A program made the translations under genes and the position numbers. From Candidatus Lindowiibacteriota bacterium (lineage in GTDB: Bacteria; Lindowbacteria; 2-12-FULL-62-27), in assembly GCA_023249255.1 (NCBI GenBank), contig JAHFCY010000043.1, forward strand, positions 1 through 16,787: DNA of 16,787 nucleotides. The letters are read 5' to 3'. Each line of letters opens with the position of its first letter. Within the stretch, counting starts at the first letter, position 1. The notes under the pieces were generated by a model, which had not been told where the DNA came from, made no database searches, and saw nothing but the letters and a program-made list of their open reading frames with translations. Shown in pieces: positions 6,823-14,675 of this stretch.

Positions 6823-7995
6823 TCAAGTCAACACAATCCGCGTCAGTTCCGCAGGAGCGGCGATGCGCATGGGTGGACCCCAGGTGCCGGTGCCCCGGCT
6901 GACGTAAATCTGGGTCTGATCGCGGCGGTGCAGGCCGCTGATATACGGCTGGGCGGCCATCACCACGACGCCAAACGGCCAGATTTGTCCGCCGTGAGTG
7001 TGTCCGGACAATTGCAGATCGACCCCGGCGGAAACGGCAGCCGCGATTTCACGCGGTTGATGCGCCAGAAGCACGGTCGGAAGATCGGCCGGGCGATTGG
7101 CAAGAGCACGGGGAATATCAGGCCAGTCATCCGGTGACACACCGCTGATTTCCCGGATCGTCCGATCCGGAATTCCCGCCAGGAAAATAGCGCCGGCCAC
7201 GGGCAATCCCGAATTATGCAGAATGGTGATTCCCATTCGCCGGATTTGATCCAGCCACGGGTCGGTTTCGACGTAGTATTCGTGATTGCCCGTCACAAAA
7301 AAAACTCCATGCAACGCCGACAATTTTGCAAAGACACCGATCTTATCGCCCAGCCGGTCGACCTCGCCGTCGACGAGATCGCCCGTGATGACGACGACAT
7401 CCGGACGCGACGCGTTCACCCGATCGACGATGCGTTCCAGAAATTCCAGTGGCGTCCAGGGCGACACATGCAGATCGGTCAACTGGACGATTGTGAATCC
7501 TCGTGCGAGCGGCGGCAGGCGGTCGAGTCGAACCGGAACGTCCTTCCATGCCGGATCCTTGAACGTGTTCATCATGCCGCGCGCCACGCCGGCGACGCCG
7601 ATCGTCAAAGTCCCGACCGCAAGCGTTCGCAGAAGAAATTGCCGGCGAGCTGGATCGAACGCCGTTTTTTTCCGGATTTTGGAATACAGAAACACTGCCA
7701 GTGGAATCACTTCAAAAATGCCGCGCAGACACACCAGATAAAACAAAATCGCAAGCCATGACATGAGTCCCAGAAACACAATGCTATCGATCGGCTGGAT
7801 CAGACGCCGACGCAAAAAGAAACAGAATGGAAAGAGGATCGTCAATACCGCGAATCCCCATCCAAAACTCCGGACCCATCGGCCCGGCATGCCCGTGTCT
7901 TTCAAGAATCGTTTCCAGAAATATGCATGCATTCCGCCCGAGGCGACAAGAAGAAATCCGAGCCAGAACGTCCAGAGCAGAGAAGATCTATTCAC
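6823..7995 (-). CDS. Membrane-attached metallophosphoesterase (YkuE/YaeI-like)
   Basis: This 390-aa calcineurin-like phosphoesterase has all metal-binding motifs: TDLHVS (D174, H176), TGDLVDG (D206), TGNHEYY (N237, H238), AHQP (H312) and SGHTHGGQ (H332, H334). Upstream of the domain are about three or four hydrophobic helices (residues 5-28, 41-62, 71-105). A further hydrophobic segment (about 119-140) is introduced by PARRQFLLR, which looks like a twin-arginine signal; YkuE of Bacillus is a known Tat substrate. The catalytic domain probably faces outward at the inner membrane. Likely substrates are phosphodiesters or lipid-linked phosphates, but none can be assigned. The GTG start at 7995 lies 6 nt after the RND pump stop, making this the last gene of the efflux operon. 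That position hints at an envelope role, though it may be simple co-transcription. Confidence 0.92.
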   Translation of the reverse strand: MNRSSLLWTFWLGFLLVASGGMHAYFWKRFLKDTGMPGRWVRSFGWGFAVLTILFPFCFFLRRRLIQPIDSIVFLGLMSWLAILFYLVCLRGIFEVIPLAVFLYSKIRKKTAFDPARRQFLLRTLAVGTLTIGVAGVARGMMNTFKDPAWKDVPVRLDRLPPLARGFTIVQLTDLHVSPWTPLEFLERIVDRVNASRPDVVVITGDLVDGEVDRLGDKIGVFAKLSALHGVFFVTGNHEYYVETDPWLDQIRRMGITILHNSGLPVAGAIFLAGIPDRTIREISGVSPDDWPDIPRALANRPADLPTVLLAHQPREIAAAVSAGVDLQLSGHTHGGQIWPFGVVVMAAQPYISGLHRRDQTQIYVSRGTGTWGPPMRIAAPAELTRIVLT

Positions 7996-8001
7996 GACAA
8001 A

Positions 8002-11000
8002 TCATACTTCATGCGGCTTGTCGGCGGGAGGGATCCCAATCAGGGCAGGGACCGGGCTGGACGGATATATCCAGTGCGCAACTCGTTTGACCCATCTCAC
8101 GCCGTCATCCATGAACGTGTAAATCACAGGGACGATAAAAAGCGTGAGGAACGTGGAGGAGAGCATGCCGAATCCGGTCGCAATGCCCATGGGCCGGCGG
8201 ACCTCGGATCCCGCGCCTGTGCTGAAGACGATCGGCAGAACGCCGCAAATCATGGCGACGCTGGTCATGAGAATGGGCCGCAGGCGGATGGGGCCGGCGT
8301 GGAGCATGGCATCCCGGGCCGAGGCGCCGTCGCGCTGGCGCGTCACGGCGAAATCGACGAGCAAGATCGCGTTTTTTTTGCAGATACCCATGAGCGTGAT
8401 GATCCCGATCGCGCTGAAGAGGTTCATCGTCTGGCCGAAAATCGCCAGCCCGCCGACACCCCCGATGAGCGCAAGCGGCAGGGACAGCATCACCGTCATC
8501 GGATGAACGAGGCTTTCATACTGCGCGGCCAGAACCATGTAGGCGGTCAGGAGGGACAGAACAAACGCAAAAAGCAGGCTTTGCATCGATTCTGTAAATT
8601 CCTTGCTCTGGCCCACCAGCACCGTCCGGAAATCCTTCGGCAATGTTTCTTTCGCAATGCGGTCAACCTCCTTGATCGCCTCGCCCAGCGTTTTTCCCGG
8701 TTGGAGGTTGGCGGTCAGCCGAACAGACCGCTCGCGCGAATATCGATTGATCGAATCGGGGCCCACGCCCTCGACGCGGTGCGCGACGCTGGACAGCGGC
8801 ACGAGTTTTCCGTCGCGGGCCCGCACGTAAATGCGGTCGATGGCCGACGGATCGTTTCGAAACGCTGCGTCCAACTGCGGAATGATATCGTAGCGTTTGC
8901 CGCGGAGCTTGAATTTTGCGACGTCGTCCTCGCCCAGGAGTACCTGAAGCGCCGCGGCGATGTCCCGGACCGACAGGCCCAGGTCGGCGGCGCGTTTCCG
9001 GTCAACGGTGATTTTGAGTTCCGGTTTGTTGAGATCCAGATCCGAATCGATGTCGATGAGGCCCGGAATCGTCTTCATTTTTTCGAGCATGATCGCCTCA
9101 TATTTTTTCAGCGCCGCAAAGTCGCCGCTTTGGATCATGTACTGCAGAGCCGCGTCGGCACGGCCCAGGCGAACCGTTGGAATCGGAAAAACGTACCCGA
9201 CGAGGCCGGTGATGCCGCCCAGCCTGCGGCGGAGTTCCCCGATGACGGCATCCTGGCCGCGCGAACGCTCCTCGCGCGGTTTGAGCCGGACAAAAATGAT
9301 GCTCTTGCGGGGCGACGGCGGCCCGGCCTGCGCAAGTCCAATGGCCGAAAAGAACGTGCTGACTTCGGGAATCGACGCCACGATCGCCTCGGCCTGGAGT
9401 TGATACCGGTTCATGTATTCAAACGTCGCTCCCTGCGGCGCCTCGAGGTTGACGACAAAGGACCCCTTGTCCTCCGGCGGGAAAAATTCCGTTTTTAATT
9501 TGTAGCGGATCAGGCTGAACGACCCGGCAAGAGCCGCGATGCCGATCAACACCATCACAAAGCGGTGATCCAGCGCAAACGCCAGCATCCGCCGGTACCG
9601 TTCGGAAAACCACTCCCAGAACCGGTCAACGGACCGCAGAATCCGATTCGTGGGCCGGCCGACCGACAGCATGCGGGAACACATCATGGGCGTGAGAGCC
9701 AGCGCGATAAAAAGCGAAATGAGCACGGCGATCGAGATGGTCATGCCGAATTCATGGAAAAACCGGCCGATGAGTCCGTACATGAACGCGACCGGCAGGA
9801 AAATGGCCGCGATCGCAAGAGTGGCCGCGATCGCCGCGCCGGAAATTTCGGCCGCGCCCGCATGCGCCGCTTCAACGCCCGTCGTGCCTTCCTCCATTTT
9901 CCGGTAAATATTTTCAAGGACGACGATGGCGTCGTCGATGACGACGCCGACGGAAACAGACAGAGCCAGAAACGTGAAATTGTTGAGTGAAAACCCGAGG
10001 TAGAACATGACCCCAAACGTCGCGATGATGGACGTCGGAATGGCGACCGCGGCAATGACGGTGGATCGGAGCGACAGTAGAAAAACGAAAATCACGGCGG
10101 CGGCAAAAATTCCCCCGAGAACGAAATCCTCCCTGATCGCGCGGATGCTGTTTTCAATGTACTGCGACGAATCAAATGCCGTGCGGATCTGCATGTCCGG
10201 CGGTAAATTTTTTTGAATCTCCGGCAACATGTCTTTCACGCGGCGCGCGACGTCCACGGTGTTGGCTTTGCTCTGCTTGAGAATCCCGAGTCCGACCGAC
10301 GGATCGCCGTTGAACCGCGCAAGACTGCGGTAATTGGTGATGCCCGATTCGGCGCGGCCGACGTCGCGGAGTCGGACCGGCACGCCGTCTTTGACCGCGA
10401 GCACGATCTCGTTCATCTCGTCGACCGAGGAAAATTCTCCCTCCGTTTTGACCACAAACTCGCGGCGGTTGGACTCGATCCGTCCTGACGGAATTTCGAT
10501 GTGCTCGGTCCGGAATGCGGTGACCACGTCTGCGGCCGTTATGCCCTGCGCGGCCATTTTCCGGGCATCCAACCAGATCCGAACCGCGAATTTCCGGGAT
10601 CCGCCGATGATGATGCTCCCGACGCCGGGCAATCGCTGAATCTGTTCCTTGAGCACGTTCTCGGCGTATTCGGTCAGTTCGACGTTGGTCATCTTCGGGG
10701 ACGTGAGAGCCAGCCACATGATCGCCTGCGCGTTCAGGTCGAGTTTGCTGATTTGAGGCTCATCCATGTCTGACGGGAGATTTCGGCGGGCCGCGCCGAC
10801 TTTATCGCGGACGTCCTGGGCGGCGGCGTCGATCTCGCGTTCAAGATTGAATTCGATGGTGACGGACGACAACCCTTCGGACGAGACGCTGGTGAGCGTT
10901 TTCACGCCTTCGATCGTATTGACCGCCTCTTCGATCACGTCCGTGATCTCCGTCTCCACGATTTCGGGACTTGCACCCGGCAGGGATACATTCACCGTGA

Positions 11001-11133
11001 CGATCGGAATTTCAACGTCGGGCACTTCCCGAACTTCGAGTTTTCGATATCCGAGGAGACCGACGATGACAAGACCCATCGTGAGCATGACGGCCGTGAC
11101 AGGCCGGCGGATAAAAAGGCTGGAGAGGAACAT
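8002..11133 (-). CDS. RND multidrug efflux pump, AcrB/HAE1 type
   Basis: At 1043 aa this is a full-length RND inner-membrane transporter. It begins MFLSSLFIRRPV, a typical RND N-terminus with TM1, followed by the porter motif LPGASPEIVE. TM4 carries the paired proton-relay Asp residues (GVVIDDAIVVLENIY, D400 and D401), and TM10 carries the matching Lys (GICKKNAILLVDFA, K919/K920). Two-fold repeat architecture with large periplasmic loops is evident. These residues and the adaptor and channel genes just upstream support drug or amphiphile export by proton antiport rather than heavy-metal export, although the substrate is unknown. The ATG at 11133 is 16 nt after the adaptor stop, with no strong Shine-Dalgarno, so reinitiation is likely. 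All key residues are present and the frame is intact. Confidence 0.96.
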   Translation of the reverse strand: MFLSSLFIRRPVTAVMLTMGLVIVGLLGYRKLEVREVPDVEIPIVTVNVSLPGASPEIVETEITDVIEEAVNTIEGVKTLTSVSSEGLSSVTIEFNLEREIDAAAQDVRDKVGAARRNLPSDMDEPQISKLDLNAQAIMWLALTSPKMTNVELTEYAENVLKEQIQRLPGVGSIIIGGSRKFAVRIWLDARKMAAQGITAADVVTAFRTEHIEIPSGRIESNRREFVVKTEGEFSSVDEMNEIVLAVKDGVPVRLRDVGRAESGITNYRSLARFNGDPSVGLGILKQSKANTVDVARRVKDMLPEIQKNLPPDMQIRTAFDSSQYIENSIRAIREDFVLGGIFAAAVIFVFLLSLRSTVIAAVAIPTSIIATFGVMFYLGFSLNNFTFLALSVSVGVVIDDAIVVLENIYRKMEEGTTGVEAAHAGAAEISGAAIAATLAIAAIFLPVAFMYGLIGRFFHEFGMTISIAVLISLFIALALTPMMCSRMLSVGRPTNRILRSVDRFWEWFSERYRRMLAFALDHRFVMVLIGIAALAGSFSLIRYKLKTEFFPPEDKGSFVVNLEAPQGATFEYMNRYQLQAEAIVASIPEVSTFFSAIGLAQAGPPSPRKSIIFVRLKPREERSRGQDAVIGELRRRLGGITGLVGYVFPIPTVRLGRADAALQYMIQSGDFAALKKYEAIMLEKMKTIPGLIDIDSDLDLNKPELKITVDRKRAADLGLSVRDIAAALQVLLGEDDVAKFKLRGKRYDIIPQLDAAFRNDPSAIDRIYVRARDGKLVPLSSVAHRVEGVGPDSINRYSRERSVRLTANLQPGKTLGEAIKEVDRIAKETLPKDFRTVLVGQSKEFTESMQSLLFAFVLSLLTAYMVLAAQYESLVHPMTVMLSLPLALIGGVGGLAIFGQTMNLFSAIGIITLMGICKKNAILLVDFAVTRQRDGASARDAMLHAGPIRLRPILMTSVAMICGVLPIVFSTGAGSEVRRPMGIATGFGMLSSTFLTLFIVPVIYTFMDDGVRWVKRVAHWIYPSSPVPALIGIPPADKPHEV

Positions 11134-11149
11134 CAGGTCGCGGGGATCG

Positions 11150-12613
11150 TCAGGATCCCGGGTTCACGCGAACCGGCGCGCCGTCGCGGATTTTCTGGAT
11201 GCCGGCCACAACCACCTGATCGCCCGGCTTGATCCCGGACAGAACCTGAACCTGCCCTCCCTGGCGCAGTCCGATCCGAATCTGTCGAAGGTGGGCAACG
11301 CCATTTTCAACGACAAAAACGAACGAATCTCCGCCCTGGGGCACAATCGATTCCTCCGGAATGACCGTCGCGGACGGGAAATCGCCGATATCGATGCGAA
11401 CCGTGGCAAACAGACCGGCCTTGAGTTTGCGCGCGGCGTTTGGAATCCGCATCTTCATGAGAACGGTTCTGGTTTTTTCGTCAACGGCAGGATCGATGTA
11501 ATAGATCACGCCACGAAACGTCTCGTCCGGGTACGGTTCCAGCCGCGCCTCGGCCGATTGGCCGATTCGAATTTTATTGATGTATCGTTCCGGCACCTGA
11601 AAAACAATCCGCACCGTCGACAGATCGTACAGTTCAAAAATCAACGCGGCTTTGTCGACGAAATCTCCGACCGCCACGCGACGCTCCGACAACACGCCAT
11701 CCATCGGCGCAATCAACGTCAGATCTTTCATGCGCGCCTTGATCAGGTTGAGTTCGGATACCGCATGTTGAACCGCGGGGTGGACATCGACGGAATTGTT
11801 TTCATCGGCTGCATCGCCGAGTGCGGTGAGAAGCGCCTGTTCAGCCGCGCGGGCCGCATCCAATTCGGCCTTCGCCTGTTTCACCATCGGATGATCGTCG
11901 ATCGCGTCTTTCCGGGCGGAAATCGTGGAGAGGCCGGCCAGCACGGCGGCGCGGTCCGCCTCGGCCTGTTTGACGGCGGTGGTCACCTTTTCCAGGTCGT
12001 CCTGTGTTTTGAATTCTTTTTCGAACAACGCCCGCGTCCGGGCCTCGTCCTGGTGCGCCCGCTCGAGAACCGCGTCAGCCCGGTCAAGTCGCGCGAACAT
12101 TTCCCGAACCGCCTGACGCGCCTGATCGATGGACGCGGCCGCCTGCGCGATCTGCGCGCGGGCCGTCGCGAGTTGTTTGCGCTGTTGAAGGATTGACTGG
12201 CGGATTTGCCGCACACCCGCCTCGGCGACATCCTCCTCCTGTGCAAATTTCGAGGGATCCAACTCCACCAGAATATCCCCCTTTTTCACGTTCTCGCCTT
12301 CGTCAAAATGCATTGCAACAATCCGGCCTGCGATCTCCGGTTTAATCTGCGCCTTCTCGTTCGCCTCGATGGTTCCGACCGCCTCCGCTGCGTCCTCAAG
12401 GTGTTGAGTTTTCGCCGGCGCGACGTCCACCAGCGGCGGCAAAACGGCGGGCGCGACCGGTGTGGAATCGACGGCGGATGATTTCGCCGGCCCAGCCGAT
12501 TTTTGTTTGGCTCCGCAAGCGGCAAGAAAGAGGGACAGGCATAGGAAGAAACTGACGAGCGGACGAGCGGACGAGCGGATAAACGGACGAGACGGGGGAT
12601 AGAATCGATTCAT
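11150..12613 (-). CDS. Periplasmic adaptor (membrane fusion) lipoprotein of RND efflux system
   Basis: This 487-aa adaptor links the RND pump to the outer-membrane channel. An N-terminal hydrophobic stretch ends in the lipobox LAAC, so it is a lipid-anchored protein. The biotinyl-lipoyl half is GTIEANEKAQIKPEIAGRIVAMHFDEGENVKKGDILVELD; its counterpart is LIAPMDGVLSERRVAVGDFV. Between them lies a coiled-coil hairpin (about residues 110-300) that is longer than in AcrA-type adaptors (380-400 aa in total) and contains a duplicated DxHPxVxxAxxEL element (His241 and His278). Beta-barrel and membrane-proximal domains follow (RIVFQVPERYINKIRIG, GDQVVVAGIQKIRDGAPVRV). The ATG at 12613 overlaps the tolC-like stop as ATGA, which fixes the start. 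Eight-base tandem repeats lie within codons about 7-20. Confidence 0.95.
   Translation of the reverse strand: MNRFYPPSRPFIRSSARPLVSFFLCLSLFLAACGAKQKSAGPAKSSAVDSTPVAPAVLPPLVDVAPAKTQHLEDAAEAVGTIEANEKAQIKPEIAGRIVAMHFDEGENVKKGDILVELDPSKFAQEEDVAEAGVRQIRQSILQQRKQLATARAQIAQAAASIDQARQAVREMFARLDRADAVLERAHQDEARTRALFEKEFKTQDDLEKVTTAVKQAEADRAAVLAGLSTISARKDAIDDHPMVKQAKAELDAARAAEQALLTALGDAADENNSVDVHPAVQHAVSELNLIKARMKDLTLIAPMDGVLSERRVAVGDFVDKAALIFELYDLSTVRIVFQVPERYINKIRIGQSAEARLEPYPDETFRGVIYYIDPAVDEKTRTVLMKMRIPNAARKLKAGLFATVRIDIGDFPSATVIPEESIVPQGGDSFVFVVENGVAHLRQIRIGLRQGGQVQVLSGIKPGDQVVVAGIQKIRDGAPVRVNPGS
12554..12593. repeat. 8-bp tandem repeat (GACGAGCG) within the adaptor signal-peptide code
   Basis: Three exact copies of GACGAGCG occupy 12554-12577. 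A degenerate copy follows (12578-12585, GATAAACG), then a partial one (12586-12593, GACGAGAC). They encode roughly residues 7-20 of the adaptor on the opposite strand, including the Arg/Ser/Pro n-region before the hydrophobic core. Because 8 is not a multiple of 3, gain or loss of a unit would shift the frame. No ATG or GTG start follows the repeat before the lipobox. Confidence 0.8.
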
Positions 12614-13965
12614 CGGGCGGATTCGCCTTTCAGATAGGATTTGTCGATTGTTCCGACAGCAAAGTCGGCCTTTCGGCGCGCAATCTGCAAGTCAGCCCGG
12701 GTGGCGGCAACTTGTTCTTCGGCTGTGATCAGGGCCGTGTGGGCGTCGGCCACATCAACCGGCGTTGCGAGGCCTTCCCGGTATTGAGCGGTTTCGCGAT
12801 CATAATTTTCCTGCGCCAACCTCACCTGGTTGCGGCCCTCCTCCAAAATTGCGTTCAGGGACTCGATGTCCAACATCGCCTCCCGCACGTCGAGTTCCAC
12901 CTCGCGCGAGAGATACATGCGGGAGAGCGTGGCCTGATGCAGCACGATTTTGGACTGTTCGTATTCGGCATCCCGGCCAAACCCCTCGAAAATATCGTAA
13001 TCGAGTTTGGCCTGAACCTGCCAGTTGTCGTTTTCTCGAAAGGCGCTGACGTTTTCGGTCCGGGAGAGATTGCCGATCAGTTTGGCGGACGGAAAATATT
13101 TGGCGCGGGCAATCTTCACTCCCTCCTCCGAAGCCTGGATATCAAGTTGTGCGATGCGTGCGTCGGACCGGGCCACCATCGCCTGCTGGACCAGGGGATC
13201 CAGATGGGACAGATTCCATGATTCATCCGCGTCGGCCTCCGCATTCTGGACGGGTGATATCACCGGTTCGCCGATGAGAAAGCCGAGGCGAACGCGTGAC
13301 GTCTGAACGGCATTTTCAGCGCGCAACAGGTCGGTTTTCGCCTTGGTGACTTCAACCTCGGCGCGGACCACGTCCGTGCGGGTGGCGGTCCCGGCATTTT
13401 TTCTGGCTTGGGCCTGATTCAACTCCTGCTGGGCCAGATCGAGAGATCGTTGAGACACCGTCAATTTTTCCTGTTCACGGATCACCGAAAAATAAGCAAC
13501 CGACACATCGAGGAGCAATGCCTGTTTGGCAAAGCGAATCTGCTCGCGGGATATTTCCTCCCCCACTTTCGATGCCCGAAGCGCCGCCCATTCCTTTCCT
13601 CCGCCGTATAGCGGCTGTTCCAGATCAAGGCGCAGATCCCGGTTGTATCGAAATGTCGCGAACCCTCCGGCACCGGCGACTTTGTTCATGGACTGCGTAA
13701 CGGACGTTGAAAGCGTCGGAAGAATTCCGGCGCGAGCCCGGCGGATATTCTCACGGGTCGATGCCATCTGCTCCTCCGACAACTGAATTTTTTCGTTCCG
13801 GTCAAGGGCCAGGCGGCAGGCCATGTCCAGAGTCAATCCGCCGGACGCAACGGGTTCGCGGATCGCGACCTCCATCGGAGACGCGGCGCGGGATGGGAGC
13901 ACGAAGGCTATCCCAAGACACACGGCAAGAGCGGCGGATGCAGCGAAGGACATTCGCAGGGTCAC
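12610..13965 (-). CDS. TolC-like outer-membrane efflux channel
   Basis: This 451-aa protein is of the outer membrane efflux family. A signal peptide (hydrophobic residues about 7-24, ending PSRAAS) suggests signal peptidase I cleavage. The mature part shows the two-fold OEP repeat: TLDMACRLALDRNEKIQLSEEQM opens the first half, and DPLVQQAMVARSDARIAQLDIQASEEGVKIARAKYFPS opens the second, with long heptad-rich helices between (QQELNQAQARKNAGTATRTDVVRAEVEV is a typical segment, here broken by GTATRTD). RYNRDLRLDLEQPLYGGG is a strand region of the barrel. It should form the trimeric outer-membrane exit duct for the RND pump encoded two genes downstream. Start GTG 13965 is chosen because AGGAGG lies 5 nt upstream and the codon overlaps the tetR stop (GTGA). 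Met5 (13953) is an alternative. Confidence 0.95.
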   Translation of the reverse strand: MTLRMSFAASAALAVCLGIAFVLPSRAASPMEVAIREPVASGGLTLDMACRLALDRNEKIQLSEEQMASTRENIRRARAGILPTLSTSVTQSMNKVAGAGGFATFRYNRDLRLDLEQPLYGGGKEWAALRASKVGEEISREQIRFAKQALLLDVSVAYFSVIREQEKLTVSQRSLDLAQQELNQAQARKNAGTATRTDVVRAEVEVTKAKTDLLRAENAVQTSRVRLGFLIGEPVISPVQNAEADADESWNLSHLDPLVQQAMVARSDARIAQLDIQASEEGVKIARAKYFPSAKLIGNLSRTENVSAFRENDNWQVQAKLDYDIFEGFGRDAEYEQSKIVLHQATLSRMYLSREVELDVREAMLDIESLNAILEEGRNQVRLAQENYDRETAQYREGLATPVDVADAHTALITAEEQVAATRADLQIARRKADFAVGTIDKSYLKGESAR

Positions 13966-14540
13966 GATTTCCTCCTGCCGCGAAATCCGTTCAAAAACAT
14001 GTCGACTAAAAATACGGAATCCCAGTCCGGATCAATTTTCTCATCGGAGAATCCGAGTTTCTGGCGAAGGTGCCCGAACACCATGCTGTGGAACACCGCG
14101 GCCGCCCGGATGTGGGATGCGCCGCCGAGGATCCGGGCGATCCGGACGTTCGCATCCGCGGCCATTTTTCGCATCGCGGACCGGACGGACACGATCGACA
14201 GCGCGCCTTCCCGAACAAACACCCGAAGAAGCGCCGGGCGCGCCGCAAAATACGCAAGCCATTCGCGAGCGGCCGCGGCGAGTTGATCCCGAACGGGCAG
14301 GCCGGGCCGGATTGCGGACAAAAGTCTATCAGACATTTCGTGCGACGTGCGGTTAAGCGCCGCCAGAAGCAGTTTCTCCTTGCTGTGAAAATGCCGGTAG
14401 ACGGTCCCTTTGCCGACGCCCGCGGAGAACATGACATCCTCGACCGTGGCCGAAAAGTATCCCTTTTGCGAAAACACGCGGCAGGCCGCCTCCAAAATCT
14501 TCTCCGCCTCCGCCGGCTTGCGTCCAACCCCAGCCCTCAT
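13962..14540 (-). CDS. TetR/AcrR-family transcriptional repressor of the efflux operon
   Basis: This 192-aa regulator has a typical TetR N-terminal DNA-binding domain: ILEAACRVFSQKGYFSATVEDV followed by AGVGKGTVYRHFHSKEKLLLAAL, split here at about residue 37, with the helix-turn-helix at roughly 32-51. The variable C-terminal domain should bind the inducer, probably a pump substrate. The frame is open to an ATG at 14591, but I prefer ATG 14540: it has a purine-rich AGGAAAGGGG stretch upstream, and the longer start would place the operator palindrome inside the coding region. It is the first gene of the five-gene efflux operon and divergent from the helicase. Autorepression is inferred from the palindrome 16 nt upstream. 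Confidence 0.93.
   Translation of the reverse strand: MRAGVGRKPAEAEKILEAACRVFSQKGYFSATVEDVMFSAGVGKGTVYRHFHSKEKLLLAALNRTSHEMSDRLLSAIRPGLPVRDQLAAAAREWLAYFAARPALLRVFVREGALSIVSVRSAMRKMAADANVRIARILGGASHIRAAAVFHSMVFGHLRQKLGFSDEKIDPDWDSVFLVDMFLNGFRGRRKS
13963..13976 (-). promoter_or_regulatory. Shine-Dalgarno of tolC-like gene embedded in the end of tetR
   Basis: On the minus strand AGGAGG (13976-13971) lies 5 nt before GTG 13965-13963. These bases are also the last codons of tetR (Arg-Arg-Lys-Ser-stop). The overlap decides the GTG start over the downstream ATG and implies coupled translation. Confidence 0.8.
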
Positions 14541-14556
14541 CCTCGTCCCCTTTCCT

Positions 14557-14584
14557 ATTTCGGACTGACCAGTCAGTCCGAAAT
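14557..14584. promoter_or_regulatory. Palindromic operator, likely TetR-family binding site
   Basis: Perfect 13-bp arms (14557-14569, ATTTCGGACTGAC, and 14572-14584) are separated by 2 bp. The GACTGACCAGTCAGTC core is typical in shape for AcrR/TetR operators that contain GACTGAC half-sites. It lies immediately downstream of the predicted -10 box and upstream of the tetR start, where bound repressor would block initiation or early elongation. Confidence 0.85.
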
Positions 14585-14591
14585 TATCCAT

Positions 14592-14620
14592 ACCTTACCC
14601 GCAAGCGGCGCGGATGTCAA
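14592..14620 (-). promoter_or_regulatory. Sigma70-type promoter of the efflux operon
   Basis: On the minus strand a consensus -35 TTGACA (14620-14615) is followed by exactly 17 nt and then TAAGGT (14597-14592), a weak -10. Transcription would start near 14585, at the edge of the palindromic operator. The strong -35, ideal spacing and position above tetR make this credible. A second -10-like GATAAT nearer the operator is too far from the -35. Confidence 0.6.
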
Positions 14621-14675
14621 GCGGCGGAGCCGACCATTGCATCCGTAGCGCAATCCCTGATAGGGTGCGTGGCTT

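Noticed and set aside
7927-9498. Long plus-strand open frame (523 codons) opposite the metallophosphoesterase and RND genes
   Set aside because: It runs antisense to two genes with complete motifs. Its translation is rich in Arg, His, Gln and Asp with no domain, as expected for the reverse frame of GC-rich coding DNA.
10766-12196. Plus-strand open frame (476 codons) opposite the adaptor and the start of the RND gene
   Set aside because: It is a shadow of two well-supported minus-strand genes, with no recognisable fold or ribosome binding site.
14541-14591. Longer tetR start at ATG 14591
   Set aside because: It would place the perfect operator palindrome in codons 3-12 and the promoter -10 box directly against the start codon. 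ATG 14540 gives a normal TetR length with a purine-rich leader.
14637-14668. Promoter for the helicase (TTGCAT ... GATAGG)
   Set aside because: Matches to consensus are weak and the spacing is ambiguous, so it is not listed as a feature.
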